Of a stretch of DNA of 64,000 nucleotides, positions 43,404-54,905 are shown piece by piece. Location: assembly GCA_001931905.2 (NCBI GenBank), contig MSJI02000184.1, positions 36,879 through 100,878 on the forward strand, given 5' to 3'. Origin of the DNA: Cladosporium sp. IMV 00045. Taxonomy: Eukaryota; Ascomycota; Dothideomycetes; Cladosporiales; Cladosporiaceae. Within the stretch, counting starts at the first letter, position 1. The number at the start of each line of letters is the position of its first letter. The notes beneath the pieces were generated by a model. The model did no database searches, was not told the origin of the DNA, and saw only the letters and a list, made by a program, of their open reading frames with translations. A program made the translations under genes and the position numbers.

Positions 43404-45137
43404 CTATTTCTTCGACCTTCCCTTTTGATTCACCAGCTTCTTCTTCAAATGCTTCGGCATCTTGGTCGCGCGCTTCTCGCGCTTCTCATCCTTGACCAGC
43501 GCCTTGTGAGCCTTCTTCGCATCTTTATCCTCAAAACGCTTGCCTCTAGGCCTATCGTCGCCGTGACGCTTGCCTCTACGCTCAGAAGGGTCGACAGGAT
43601 CTCCATTCTCGTCCAGCTCGGGCTCACTGTCGTCTTCCGTATCAGAAGTACTACCTTCTTCACCTTCCTCATCTTCCTCCCCTGAAGCAGCAGCGGGATC
43701 CTCCGGCTTGCTTTGAGCGAGCAGGTCTTTGTAGACCAAAGACTCGCCCTCTCCCTGCTTCAGCCTGTCGACGTCGCGCTCGATGTCGTAGACCTGCTCG
43801 AGCGTTTGCGGAATGTACTGCTGGCGGAAGACGGTGTCGTCCATCTCGGCCTCGTGCTCATCCACATCACCGCCGTTCTGTGCTTTCGCCTCGTACAGTT
43901 TCTCGATCGCCTCGCGCATGCCGTCCATTTCCTTGCTGCCGCCGCCGGCGGTGACGAAGCCGAAGATGGCGCGCTCGGCGAGCGGCTCGACGTCCTTGCG
44001 CTTGAAGAAGTCGTTCACGTTCTTGATGTCCATGCGCAGAAATTCCAGGGACCGGGGGTGGTCGTGCTCCACGCTTTGGCTGACGTCGATCATGATCAAT
44101 TGGCCTTTGTGGTAGAGAAGGTTGTACTCGCTCAAGTCGGCATGGACGAGGTGGCAGACTTGGTACATGATGCGCATGTAGCTGAGCAGTTGAATGTACA
44201 CGTCGCGCCACTTGGCAGCGACCTCCTCAGGAGTCTCGGCGTCGAACTCGAAGTCGCGCAGACGCGGTGCTGGCCAGCCTTTGTTATTTCCGAGGAAGTC
44301 CATGACGAGAACGTGGGCTTTCAGGTAGATTGGCTCTGGGCAGGGAATGCCGGCAGCGTAGATGCGGCGAAGATTGCGGAACTCCTTTTCGGCCCAGACC
44401 TTGACCATGGCGCGGTTGGAGGATTTGTTGTAGCCTTGCTTGAAACGGAACTCGCCAGCGACGTACTTCTCTCTGTCCTTGAAGACCATGATGCTGGTTT
44501 TGTATACCTTGATTGCTCGGTGAAGTGGCACGACAGGTGCCTCGCCATCGTTAGTTTGAGGGATGGTGGCGGCGTGGTAGACGTTGGCCTCCTTGCCCGT
44601 GGAGATGACACCGTTGATTTCGCTGACGATATTGCGGTTGATGATCTGCAGAAGTAGCATGCGAGTGCGAGGATCCAATACCTGCTCGCTAGTTGCACGA
44701 TCACTCTTTTCCGCGCCGCCCTGACTCTTGCCACCTAATCCGGCTTCGACGCGGTTAAGCTTGAGCTTTGCAGTGTGGGCAGAAAGAGTCTTGACATGAT
44801 CGTCAACAGCCGCTCTCGTGTTGAGCTGAGGATTCGCTTTTGGTTTCTGAGACTCGGGAATCGAAGAATCGTTCATCTTTCGTGTGCGGTTGAATGCCTT
44901 TGTGAAATCTGAAGAGTTGGAAGCGCCAAGGTCGGTGTCTGACAGTTCGTCCTCGGAAGGATCGAACAGATCATCGTAGTCCTCATCCTGATCGTATTCG
45001 TCGTCGACAACTTCGTTGGTCTGTTCGGTCGATCCATTCTGAGTGTTGCTGTCTTGTGATTTTGCGTATCCCTGGTTGTCCACAAAGGTGTGTGGCGGCT
45101 GGAGGGCAGCGGCAGGGCTTGAAGTAGAGTCCGCCAT
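43404..45137 (-). CDS. RIO1: Rio1 atypical protein kinase / ATPase
   Basis: 577 aa, one exon; the start MADSTSSPAA is the first Met after stretches unlike Rio1. Residues 40-75 are acidic. The RIO1 kinase core runs from ~150 to ~420: the ATP loop STGKEANVYHA at ~179-189, the lysine in RAIKVYKTS, the catalytic loop HADLSEYNLLYH (Asp334, Asn339) and the metal site MIDVSQSVEHDHP (Asp351). The C-terminus is acidic then strongly basic (GRSKK end), as in yeast Rio1. Rio1 acts in the last steps of 40S ribosome maturation, in the cytoplasm, releasing Nob1 and Pno1 after 20S pre-rRNA cleavage, and also has nuclear roles. It is divergent with the next gene. Confidence 0.95.
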   Translation of the reverse strand: MADSTSSPAAALQPPHTFVDNQGYAKSQDSNTQNGSTEQTNEVVDDEYDQDEDYDDLFDPSEDELSDTDLGASNSSDFTKAFNRTRKMNDSSIPESQKPKANPQLNTRAAVDDHVKTLSAHTAKLKLNRVEAGLGGKSQGGAEKSDRATSEQVLDPRTRMLLLQIINRNIVSEINGVISTGKEANVYHAATIPQTNDGEAPVVPLHRAIKVYKTSIMVFKDREKYVAGEFRFKQGYNKSSNRAMVKVWAEKEFRNLRRIYAAGIPCPEPIYLKAHVLVMDFLGNNKGWPAPRLRDFEFDAETPEEVAAKWRDVYIQLLSYMRIMYQVCHLVHADLSEYNLLYHKGQLIMIDVSQSVEHDHPRSLEFLRMDIKNVNDFFKRKDVEPLAERAIFGFVTAGGGSKEMDGMREAIEKLYEAKAQNGGDVDEHEAEMDDTVFRQQYIPQTLEQVYDIERDVDRLKQGEGESLVYKDLLAQSKPEDPAAASGEEDEEGEEGSTSDTEDDSEPELDENGDPVDPSERRGKRHGDDRPRGKRFEDKDAKKAHKALVKDEKREKRATKMPKHLKKKLVNQKGRSKK

Positions 45138-45499
45138 TTTTCGTGGAGTGAGAGGGAGACCCTTTGCGGTCAAGACTCGACAATAACAGATCCGGACTTT
45201 ACTTGAGGTCCCAGTTCCAATGTCAGTAGAATTATCAAGCACGCGGTAGCTGAAGTGTTGTTCCAAGGATTTGTGCAGCAGTCGAGTGACACACAATTGA
45301 TCGAAGACGCTCGGGCAGAAACTTCGTTGCTAGTCGCCGCCCTGCAGAGCGTGTGGAGTAGGTGTGAAGCGGATCTGGTCTGGTCTGATCTTCACTGGCG
45401 CCACGCTACTTGTGAGCCTCCGGCACTTGCATCCTCCAACTTCAACTGACATCACTTGTCTCTTGTTTACCACATACACATACATGTACATGTATACCC
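45138..45499. promoter_or_regulatory. Divergent promoter of RIO1 and a mitochondrial helical protein
   Basis: 362 nt between start codons, with alternating ACATACACATACATGTACATGTAT near 45472-45495. No factor site identified with confidence. Confidence 0.35.
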
Positions 45500-47144
45500 A
45501 TGTTGAGGAATGCTTCGGCCAACTGTCTCAGTCACTACAAAGCATCACCGCTCCGGCAGAAGATGACAGCCCGCCACGCGAGCAAGGTCTGTCGCTTCTG
45601 CCACCCGAGACCCACCACAACAACCGGTCTCCGCCACCTTAGTCAGAGCGCAAAAGGAAGCCTACAGGCGGTCGCCGTCCGTGATGGGGAGGAGGGCGAA
45701 CTCCAAGATGGATACACCGAGAACCATGTCGAGGAAGTGATGTTGCTGTGGCGCAAAGGAGGAAGAACTGGACACTACAGGATCAAATGGACGAGTTCCA
45801 AAAAGAAAGATGGGCTCTCGAAGCATTGGTACAGAGTCGAGACGCGCGACTAGAAGTCATGAAGAAGCTCTCGAATCCCTGTTCTCCAAACCCACAGCAC
45901 ACAAGAATACACGAGCCTGACTCAGTGGTCGACAAGTCTTCCAATACCTTACGCCTTCTCGAGGCCCAAGGGGCTCCCATCCCCCATGCCACCTTCAAAG
46001 AACTGCTGCACACCTCACACTGCACCAAAACGATTCGAAAAGTCTTCCACGCTCAGATGTTGAGGGTTGAGCATCCAAGGACCTGCTCCGCATAATAGCC
46101 GTAGCCATGCAAGAACGCAGAACTGCCGAGCACCTCGCGTCGCTCCACGACTCCATGATACGTGCTCTTTATCGATGTCGGGGAAAAGTATCCGATCAGA
46201 CAGTACTAGAGACCATTAACACCATTGTCGCTCGCTTCCGATCCGCTGGCCTCACACACTCCGACCAGATATTCAGAATCGCCATTAAATTCGCCGCTCG
46301 CGCCCGCAGCATGGAAGACATGAAGAAATACCTCAGAATCCTACACGAGCGCAAACACATCATGACCTACCATCTGTTCCGCAGCATTATCGCCAAATTC
46401 TCGATCGGCCAAAGCGGGCTGGGCGAGATACGTAACGGACGCTGGCGTCGAGCAGAACTCTTGCAAGTCTTGACTGGTTTCGACGATTGCAAGCACCTGC
46501 CTCCAGAACAGCAATACCACCTCGGTACTTTCCTGGTTCGAAGCAACTGGAAATACAATCACGGCTGGGTCGCAACGCTCGCTCGATGCAAAGCCAGCGA
46601 CGCCGTGTGGGACGAATGGGTTCTGTGGACTCAAGACGACGGTCGCCTCAACCCAAAACGTCTCGCAACCAAAAAGCTCTTCATAACTACCAAGATGCGC
46701 GGCGACTACTGGTTCGTGGAGCAGATGACGCTTGCGGGCGACGTACGCCGCGCTTGGCAAATCCTAGCGCAAACCACGATCCCATTCTTGACTCTCAAGC
46801 CGCACATCAAAAGCCGACTCCTCGATGGAGCCGAGCATGCCACCGTCTGGGGCCCACAGTATTCTGAAGCCATGCTGGCGAAGTACCACGCGGATCTCTC
46901 GCGAATCGAACGCGCTTTCGGCGTAGAGTGGCAGGCTGGCGAGGAGGACGGCTCAGGGCAGCACGTGCTCGTCCGCGATCAAGAAGAAGCGCTAGAAGAG
47001 CTAGGCGCTGACGACTGGACATGCGAGGAAGAAGACTATGGCTTTCCTTATGGCGAAGACGACGAGAATGGCATGCGCCTTTCCCAGCAGGAGCAGTTGC
47101 TGCATGATGCTGAACCGACCGAGGCTGATACGGTAACGCATTGA
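45500..47144 (+). CDS. Mitochondrial helical-repeat protein of unknown function with two apparent frameshifts
   Basis: The product is read in three frames. 45500-~45738 encodes an Arg/Ser/Thr-rich presequence (RPTTTTGLRHLSQSAK) ending in ENHVEE. A -1 shift leads to AQRRKNWTLQDQMDEFQ and onward to LRVEHP near 46075. A second -1 shift leads to KDLLRIIAVAMQERRTAEHL and an open frame to 47144. No GT...AG intron fits either break. The main part is helical with PPR-like units (LETINTIVARFRSAGLTHSDQIF, MEDMKKYLRILHERKHIMTYHLF). It ends in an acidic tail. Such proteins usually serve mitochondrial RNA metabolism. Two one-base losses suggest decay or sequencing error; the protein-like character of all three parts favours a real gene. 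Confidence 0.6.
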
Positions 47145-48127
47145 TCTCTGCAAAAGCAAAAGCAGCAATGCCATCTCACACGACACTCACGACGAAACAT
47201 GCATTCTTCATACACCGGCACCACAGAACCAATTATACTAACGATCATACGAAGAAAACCACCAAAAAAAAATGAGGCAAATAACTTTCTATTCAGAACT
47301 AACAAGCATTACATACTCCATTAATTTACCGGCAACTGTCGGACTCTCAGACACAATTTTCACATGTCTCTGCGCGGCACAGCAGACCGTGCCTCTCCAC
47401 CAGCACCTTCGAGAAATTTCGACTCACTCACTTCTTCACTTCGCAGCACAGCACAGCACAGCAGACCGTCCTTATCTCCGACGAGAGCGCATAAGAAAAT
47501 CACCAATCTCGAGCACCAAGTATGCACCTCCCTACCCTCTCCCCCACCCCATCCTCGAACGCATGATGCAAAACCGACTTTCCACACAAGCCCTTTACCA
47601 TCGCCAAGTCTCGTGGTCCACTCAATGCGATCTGAACTCGGGAATTTGATGAGGTCGAAGGGCGGAACACCACCTAATAAAGCATGCAATGACCCTTTGT
47701 GGCTCTTGCTTGTTTGACGTGTGGACTTAAAGAGAGCTCTGATATTTCCGTTTCCCTGGCAAGGAGGGGAGATGGGGGGTATGGGGAGGGAGTGGGTTGG
47801 TGGTTGATGATTGTGAAAGATGCGGAAACTGACAGACGATGTTGCAGGCAAACAGATTTCCATTCATGCTCGGGCTGCCGGTCCCGCACTCATAACATGC
47901 TGTCGTGCAGGGCACGCGAGTACCTTATCGCAGCTCGCTGCGAGGGAGAATCACAGAAGGAAATAAGGAGCTCCATTTCATAGACACAGCACTTGGAAGT
48001 ATAAAGAAAACGCCTCAGAACACCAACGCTCATGTCCTCCCATCCCAAGCCCACGGTAGAAGAAATGTCAAACCCCCACGCTCATCCCAGCAAAGAAGCA
48101 AACAACCCCCTCACCAAACATCAACAT
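47145..48127. other. Convergent spacer, about 1 kb; no gene seen
   Basis: 3' regions of the mitochondrial gene and of SMC3. An A run at 47264-47272 and CT-rich stretches; a purine-rich block at 47757-47800. The open frames here have no protein-like features. Confidence 0.45.
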
Positions 48128-51100
48128 CTACTTCCCACTAACCTGCCCCTCCACGAAATCCAGCGCATCATCCGTCTGCACAACAGCAATTGTACTCGCC
48201 TTCCTCTGCTGGCTGACACCGTAACACCTGTCCGCCACGCGCAACATCTCCGGCCTGAAAGTCGTGCAAATAAATTGTCCCGTAGCCGCACTCTCCTGAA
48301 TCAGCCCCGCCACAGCCGTGCGGTACTGCGCGTCCAAATTCGCATCAATCTCGTCGAAGAGGTAGAACGGCGCCGGGTCGGAGGCCTGGATGGCGAAAAT
48401 GAGCGTGAGCGCGCACAGAGATTTCTGACCGCCAGACAGCTGCTGGATGCGCTGCTGGTCGTCGTGCTTGCTGTTGAAGGACACGCTGATGCCGACGCCC
48501 GTGTAGTTCTCGACGGAGCCGTCGCGCTGCCTCTGTTGCTCTTCCTCGTCGTCGTCGCTGTCGGCGTCGTCGCCGCGCACTTGCCGGTCGGAGCGGCGTT
48601 GGATGATCAGCCGGCCTTTGCCCGCGGGCACGAGGCGTTCGAAGATGCGCGCGAATTCTTTGCTGACTTGGCGGAAGGTGCGCTCGATGGCTTCGTCTTT
48701 CTGCTGGTCCAGGTGGTCGATCAGCTGGCGGATGGAGGAGTCGCTTGTGCCCAGCTCTTTGCGGCGGTTTTCGAGCAGGTCGCGCTGCTTTTCGAATTGC
48801 TGGAATTGCTCGAAGGCTTTTTTGTTGACGTGGCCGTATTTTTTGAGAGCGTCTTTGGCTTTGTGCAGGCGGTTGGTGGCGGTTTGCGCGGACATGTTGG
48901 TGTATGTGGGCGTGAATACCAGGTCGGGCAGGGCTCCCAGGGCGCGAATGGCGGTGGCGACATCGGTGAGGCGGTTTTGAATGGCACCGCGCTTCTGGGC
49001 GAACTTCTGGAATGATTTTTGCTGGTCATGAATGGCACGGTTGAGGCTGTCCACCTCTCGTTGCTTTTCTGCGCGAGATGCTTCGCTGGCTTGCACTTGC
49101 TGTTGAGCTTCTTCGATGGCGGCCTCGTTCTCAGCAAGCTTCTTCTTGATGACATCCAGTGCTTTGGTGATGCGCTTGAGATCTTTGCTGCGTTCGTTGA
49201 GTCGTGTTGAGCTGCCAGAGCCGTCCCTAGCGGCGCCGGCATCTGCGTCTTGGGCTTGCAGTTGGTCGAGACGCAGGCGAAGATTCTCCCGCAGCTCAAT
49301 CTCAATCTCACTCTTCTCTGCCTCAATGTTAGCACGCTGGGTGCTGATGTCCAGATGTTGTTGTCTGAGAGTTGGCAAGAGGTTGCCCGCCGCTTCGAGC
49401 TGGCGGTCTTCTTCGTCGGACAGCTCTTTTCGGTATGGGCTTGCCAACTCTGTTTCGAAGTCGCTGACTTGCTGGCTTTGATCTCGGACCAAACTTTCGA
49501 TGTTCTCGCGCTGACGTTGCTTACGTTCGAGCTCATCGCGACGGCCGTGGAGCTCAGCATCTTTACGCTTGAGCGCTTCCACAAGCGGTCCGTAGCCACC
49601 ATCCAAGTTTTGTCGACGCTCCTGGATCTTCTGAAGTTCGCTACCGGCCTTGGTGACCTGCTGATCAAGCGATCTGAGCTCCTGGTCAAGTTCAGCCTTC
49701 CGCTCAGAGTGCTGTTCATTCTGCTCTCTGGCGGCCGCGTAGCGCTTCATCGCATCGACGCGAGAGTTGCGATTGTCGTGATATCCACCAGTCAATGCAC
49801 CTTTCTTGTCGGATCGATCACCGTCAGGTGTGATGGCGCTGACGCCATGAGAGCGAGCGTACTGCGACGCGGCTTGAAGGTTGGGGCAGACTATGGTCTT
49901 GCCAAAGACCTGCTGGAAAGCCTTTTCGAATTGCGGTTCGTATCTGAGCTTTGACAGCATGTAGACGACGTCGCTTGCGTTGGGAAGATTGGGGATCTTC
50001 GGCTTTAGTCTGTTCAGCGGCATGAATGTGACGCGGCCTCCCTTTTCTTTTTGCAGGATGTCGACGATTTGAGTGGCGGTTTGGTCGCTGTCTACGACGT
50101 AGTGGAAAAGCGATGTTCCGGCGGTAACTTCGATGGCTGTCTTGTACTTTTCAGGAAATTCAAACAGCTCTCCAAGACACCCGTAAGCGCCTTGGATGTT
50201 GTGCTTCTTCACAATGCGCCTCACCGATTCCAGACCCTTTGCGGTACCTTGATCCATCATCTGAGCAAGGAAGTGCTCTGCCTTTTGCAGTTCTTGTTGT
50301 GCTTGGGAAAGCACTGCGTCCAGTTTGGCTTCTTCACGCCAGATCTCCTTGCGTCGGTCATTGAGAGATTCTTTCTCCTCCTTCGCTCGTTGAATTTGCT
50401 CCGAGATCGTTTGCTGTTCGTCTCCACGGTTGCTTAGACGGTCACGCATCGACGCAATTTCAGTTTCCAGCTCGGTGATTTGTGCTTCCAGATCTGCAAT
50501 GTCTTCTGTGGTTTGCATCGATATGGCCTTTCTTGTTGCGAGCGTTACATTGATCTCGTTGATCTGGCGTCTGAGATCATTGTCACGCTCCTTCTTATTC
50601 TTGTAGCGAGAACTGCGTCCTTGCTTTGTGAAAAGCCGAGCACGGGTTGCCTCAGTCTCTTGCATTTGCTGCTTCACACCACGCTCCTGTTCGCGCAAGG
50701 CGTTGAATTGAGGCAAGAGTTGCTGAAGTTGTGACTCGCGCTCCGCAATCTGCGCCTGGACGTCACGCAACTCACTCGCAGCTTGCGACCTTGCTTGCTG
50801 AGCAGCGTTCTGTCCATCAGTCAAAGTCTGAACGTCGTATTCCACAGCAGCTTTTTCTTTCGCGGTGTCTCTGCGCTCTTCTTCCAATTGTGCTTTCTCC
50901 TCCACGAGAATCCTCAGCTGCTGCTGAAGCTCTGCGATCGCGACGTCAATCGCTTCGAGTTCCTGCTCTTGGTCTGCAAGCGCTTCGCGATTCTCATCGC
51001 TTTGTTCCATGCCTTGGTTTCGTTGTGACTCCTGCTCCTCCAGCGCATCTTTAAGTGCCTCCTCGTCCCTGTGGTGGATGGTGTATTCGAGACACCTCCT

Positions 51101-51805
51101 CTCACGGTCCTTGTCTTGGAATTCCCGCAATTCGTTCTTCTCCTCTTCCAGCTCGCTCAAACGCTCACGGATGTGGTCGAGCACTTCGTCAATCTTGCTG
51201 CGCTTGGCTATTGAGTCCTCCATGATGCGCACACTTTCCGTCCGGCGGTTTTCGTAAACTTGAGTGCCAGCAACCTCTTTCAACATGTTCAGACGTTCGG
51301 CATCCTTCATGTTGGTGATTGACGTGATGCGACCCTGTGGCACAATGTAGTACGGGTTACTCTTTGAGAATCCAGCACTTTCCAAGAGATTCATGACTTC
51401 GTGCTTTGTGCTGTTCTTCCTGTTCAAGGAGTATTCGTCTTTCTTCTGGCCGATCGAGCGACGAAGGATGACCTCTTCAGTGCCGGTAGGAAAGCGTTCG
51501 TCGGTATTGTCGAAGATGAGCTCGACATAGGCGCTCATGACTGCAGAGCCAGCACCTTCATGGAGGAGAGCCTGACGCTCCTCGCGGCCCATCTGAGTGT
51601 AGGCATCGCTGAGGACGAAACGGATTGCGGCGAAGAAGTTCGATTTGCCAGAGCCGTTGCGGCCAACAATGACATTGTGTTTGGATGAGAAGGGGTCGAC
51701 GACAGTCTGGTCCTTGTAGCTACCGATAGTCAGCGATTGTAGACTGGCGATTTAAATTGTCGCATACCTCTTGAAGCCCTGGATGATGATCTGTTTGATA
51801 TACAT
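48128..51805 (-). CDS. SMC3: Cohesin subunit Smc3
   Basis: Exon 1 is 51768-51805 (12 codons plus 2 nt) and exon 2 is 48128-51719, with a 48-nt intron; 1209 aa, the usual Smc3 length. The start MYIKQIIIQGFKSYKDQ is the family signature. Walker A GRNGSGKSN is at 32-40. The lysine pair in SIGQKKDEYS (about 105-106) aligns with the Eco1 acetylation site that locks cohesin on DNA. Two long coiled coils flank the hinge (GAYGCLGELFEFPEKYKTAI to RVTFMPLNRL and beyond, ~500-660). The ABC signature LSGGQKSLCALTLIF begins near 1107, with Walker B PFYLFDEIDANLD. It pairs with Smc1 and Scc1 to hold sister chromatids. Divergent with SYF2. Confidence 0.97.
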
Positions 51806-52133
51806 CGCGCCAGAGATGGGGGAGCAATGATGCTCCTACCAAGTTTAGTGAAGCCCAGTGCCACTCAACTAGTAGACGAGTTGAGGACGATACTGGAGTT
51901 CTGGTCAAGAGTTTGGTGTTGAGATGTAATGAGTTGGATGTTTTGGAGAGCCGTCGCGGTCGAACGCGTGCGGCTTTGGAGACTGCTTGAAGCGCGTCTG
52001 CTCTTTCCCCCGCAGATCAATCGCCAAGCTGTTAGCGTCATATGCCAGACAGAGAGACAGAGACAGACAACTCTGCTGCCAACATTCCTCTCTACTACAT
52101 CAACAAACACACGCACACACACTTCACCACAAT
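51806..52133. promoter_or_regulatory. Divergent promoter of SMC3 and SYF2
   Basis: 328 nt between the start codons of two nuclear housekeeping genes. It contains ACACACGCACACACAC at 52107-52122 in the SYF2 leader. An open frame entering SYF2 from 51987 is only in-frame leader. Confidence 0.35.
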
Positions 52134-53078
52134 ATGCCCGTAGCACTCAAACGCAAAGGCTCGCCGAGTCTGGAAGAAGACGCCGACGCATCGAAACGCA
52201 GATTCGCCGAGGTCGACGTCGCTCCCCAAACCGATGCGACAGCAGAACCACCAAGCGCGACAACAACATCAACACCCGCCACAGACTCGCCCGCAGAACC
52301 CGCAGAGAGCTCTTCCGATGGACCACTACCCACAGACCGCGCAGCACGATTCGCCGCCCTGCGCGCGCGCAATCAGGCATCGCGCAAAGAGAATCTGAAA
52401 GACACCAAATCCGAAGCGAAGCGGCTGTCGACCGACCCTTCACAACTCACATCTCTCAACCGCAAAAAGGACATCGCGCAACATAAATTGCTGAAAGCCG
52501 ACACGGAAGCAGCTGGAGAGGACTTTGAGCGCAAACGCGCGTGGGATTGGACCGTGGACGAGAGCGAGCGGTGGGACAAACGCATGGCGAAGAAGGAGCG
52601 GGCGAGGCAAAATGTCGCTTTCCAGGATTACAGCAAGGAGGCTGGGAAGGTGTATAAACGACAGATTGGGAATATGGAGAAGACTGGTTTCGAAGAGCGA
52701 AAGGCACTGTACGACAAGCAGAAGAACGAAGCGATAGATCGCGCGGTGCAGAGTGGTGGGTTGGAGATTGTGGAGACAGAGAATGGAGAGTTAATTGCGG
52801 TGGACAAGGACGGAGCGTTCTACTCGACGGCCGACTCAACGCAGTTCGTGGACAGCAAGCCCGATCGCGCGGCGGTCGACCGACTGATAGACGATATCAA
52901 GAAGGCGGAAGAGATCCGACAGAAGAAGCGCAGGGAGAGAGGCAGGCCGGACGACAACGGCGAGGATGTCTCGTACATCAACGAGAAGAACAAGCAGTTT
53001 AACCAGAAGCTCGCGCGCTTCTACAACAAGTACACGGCTGACATCCGCGAGAGCTTCGAGAGGGGAACGGCGATATGA
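52134..53078 (+). CDS. SYF2: Pre-mRNA-splicing factor Syf2
   Basis: 314 aa, one exon. The start is the Met of MPVALKRKGSP, directly after a CA-rich leader; the frame stays open upstream but without family similarity. Residues ~1-80 are low-complexity. The Syf2 domain covers ~80-314: RFAALRARNQASRKEN, KRAWDWTVDESERWDKRMAKK, FQDYSKEAGKVYKRQIGNM, then SYINEKNKQFNQKLARFYNKYT near the C-terminus. Syf2 belongs to the Prp19-associated (NineTeen) complex of the spliceosome, which acts at and after activation. All family blocks are present. Confidence 0.95.
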   Translation: MPVALKRKGSPSLEEDADASKRRFAEVDVAPQTDATAEPPSATTTSTPATDSPAEPAESSSDGPLPTDRAARFAALRARNQASRKENLKDTKSEAKRLSTDPSQLTSLNRKKDIAQHKLLKADTEAAGEDFERKRAWDWTVDESERWDKRMAKKERARQNVAFQDYSKEAGKVYKRQIGNMEKTGFEERKALYDKQKNEAIDRAVQSGGLEIVETENGELIAVDKDGAFYSTADSTQFVDSKPDRAAVDRLIDDIKKAEEIRQKKRRERGRPDDNGEDVSYINEKNKQFNQKLARFYNKYTADIRESFERGTAI

Positions 53079-53683
53079 TACCATTACTTGTTTTGAGTAT
53101 TTCACGATTACAGACAGAAATCAATCTAATAATGACAGTCAGAATTATGCAACACTTCACGTCTGTGCAGTATACGGATGCACATTGGCTCGTGACGGGG
53201 CCTTTCAACCCCGCTCTGTGTGAAAACGCGACATGAAAGAAACCGAATCGCACACTCCAGGGCTTGCACCTCCAGACCTCAGCCACACCCTTGCTGCAAA
53301 CAAACAAAAACGCCATCGAACCACCAACGTGAGCATAGAGCGTGGCGTGACCATGAGCTGTATCGAAAAGCATCGCGAGACCCCTCCCCGCACTCCAACG
53401 CCACAAAACAGTGGTTTGGACGACACAATGCAAAAGCCATGTCCATGCTTGGGGTGAGCTGACAGTGAGCCAACGAATATGGCGGCGAGACCGAGGGCCC
53501 AAGCCAGGATGAACCTATAAAGTAGACCTCGCGGCCTTCCTCCTTTGCGGTTTATCCACCATCCGTCTGGCCATTCTGCTGCTCTCCCACAAGAACCCTC
53601 AATCTTGATTCGCGAGCGACGCCATCCTTCTCATACAAACATTCAAGAGCACAGAGAAGGGCCAAAAGAGATAAGAATTCGCA
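53079..53683. other. Intergenic, 0.6 kb; no gene seen
   Basis: 3' UTR of SYF2 and promoter of the methyltransferase-like gene. Several overlapping open frames in both directions have no protein-like features. Confidence 0.4.
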
Positions 53684-54584
53684 ATGCTCGGCCCCCTCCG
53701 CCTCCTCCTCCCCCCTCTCGTCCTCCTAACCTCCCTCCTAACCCTCCCCATAACCCTCCTCACTCTCCTCCTAACCAACCGCCCCAGCGCCCTCTTCTCC
53801 CCGCGCCAAATCTGGTTCAAACACTTCTGGTTCTGGTTCGGGCCGGGCTCCAAAGCGATTTTCGCACCGAGCGTTCGGCCTCTCCTCACGCAGATAAAAG
53901 GACCGGTCGTGCTCGACGTCGGGCCCGCGAGCGGGGTTTGGATGGGGGAGATGGGTGCTTTGGTCAGAGGTGCTGCTGAGCTGAGAAAGGAAGCGTTGAA
54001 AAGATTTACGGTCTGGAGCCGAATGCGGAGTTTCACGGGATATTGAGGGAGGCGGCGAAGAGGGAGGGTTTGGAGGGGGTTTATGAGCCGGTCGGGGCGA
54101 AGGCGCAGGATGCGGGGAGGATTTTGGGATTGGGAAAGGGGAGTGTGGATACGGTTGTTACGGTGCATGTGCTTTGTAGTGTTGGGGAGGGGGCGGAGGA
54201 GGTGGTCAGGGCGTTGTATGAGCTGCTCAAGCCCGGGGGTCAGTGGTTGGTTTATGAGCATGTGGTTGCGAAGAAGGGGGTAGTGAGGTCGTGGCAGGGT
54301 GAGTTGATTCGTTCTTTTTCATTGCTTGCCGTGGGCGGTTGTGCTTTGCTGGTGGTGGGAAACGATTCGTTCGACAGCATGTATTTGCTGATGATTGTAA
54401 TACAGCTATGTGCAATACCCTTTGGGGCACTCTCCTCGACGGATGTCATATGCAGAGGGACACGGAGAAGATTCTCAGGGATGCTGGAGAGTGGGAGTCG
54501 ATTCAACTTGGGCCTGATTCCAGAGAGAGTGCGTTTGAAGCTTTGCCTCATGTCGTTGGAAGATTGGTCAAGAAGGCTGCTTGA
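53684..54584 (+). CDS. Membrane-anchored class I SAM-dependent methyltransferase-like protein with one apparent frameshift
   Basis: The N-terminus has a strong hydrophobic helix (LLLPPLVLLTSLLTLPITLL) and then IWFKHFWFWFGPGS. The SAM motif I is VVLDVGPASGVWMGEMG at ~78-94. The frame then shifts by -1 near 53985-53998 and continues as VEKIYGLEPNAEFHGILREA, with motif-like DTVVTVHVLCSV and LYELLKPGGQWLVYEH. An intron at 54299-54405 joins SWQ to MCNTLWGTLLDGCH and the stop at 54584. A 35-nt GTGCTT...AAAG intron could also repair the frame but would be unusually short and would remove ~12 residues. The layout resembles small fungal Methyltransf_11 proteins near the ER (human METTL7-like); substrate unknown. 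Confidence 0.65.
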
Positions 54585-54905
54585 GCTCTGGTGGATTGGA
54601 GGAGCCTGTAGGGCGAGAGGGTTCTTTCCCGAGTTCGCGACGCGGTATTGGACAGCAACGACGGGTATCGCTAGAATGTCAGTCTGGGTTCTGACTCGGA
54701 CTCAGTCTTTTCATCGTTTGCGTGGTGATGGCGTTCTCAGTTATTGTAGCAATGCCTGCTATCCGGTTTTCCTTGGGGGGTATCTCTAAAGTAATTCGCA
54801 TCATTTGCCAAATCTCTCAACATCCTCACCGGACTCCTCGCTAAAGTCGCAAAAGCAAACCCATATGAAATGAAAACAAACCAGAGAAGAACACAACCAG
54901 CCCTC
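54585..54905. other. Convergent spacer, 0.32 kb; nothing recognised
   Basis: 3' regions of the methyltransferase-like gene and YAF9. Confidence 0.4.

Noticed and set aside
43713..44657. 314-codon + strand open frame
   Set aside because: Antisense of the RIO1 kinase core, with low-complexity Val/Leu/Asp composition; a shadow.
48600..50800. Long + strand open frames across SMC3
   Set aside because: They are antisense to a full, motif-complete Smc3 and arise from codon bias; none shows domain features.
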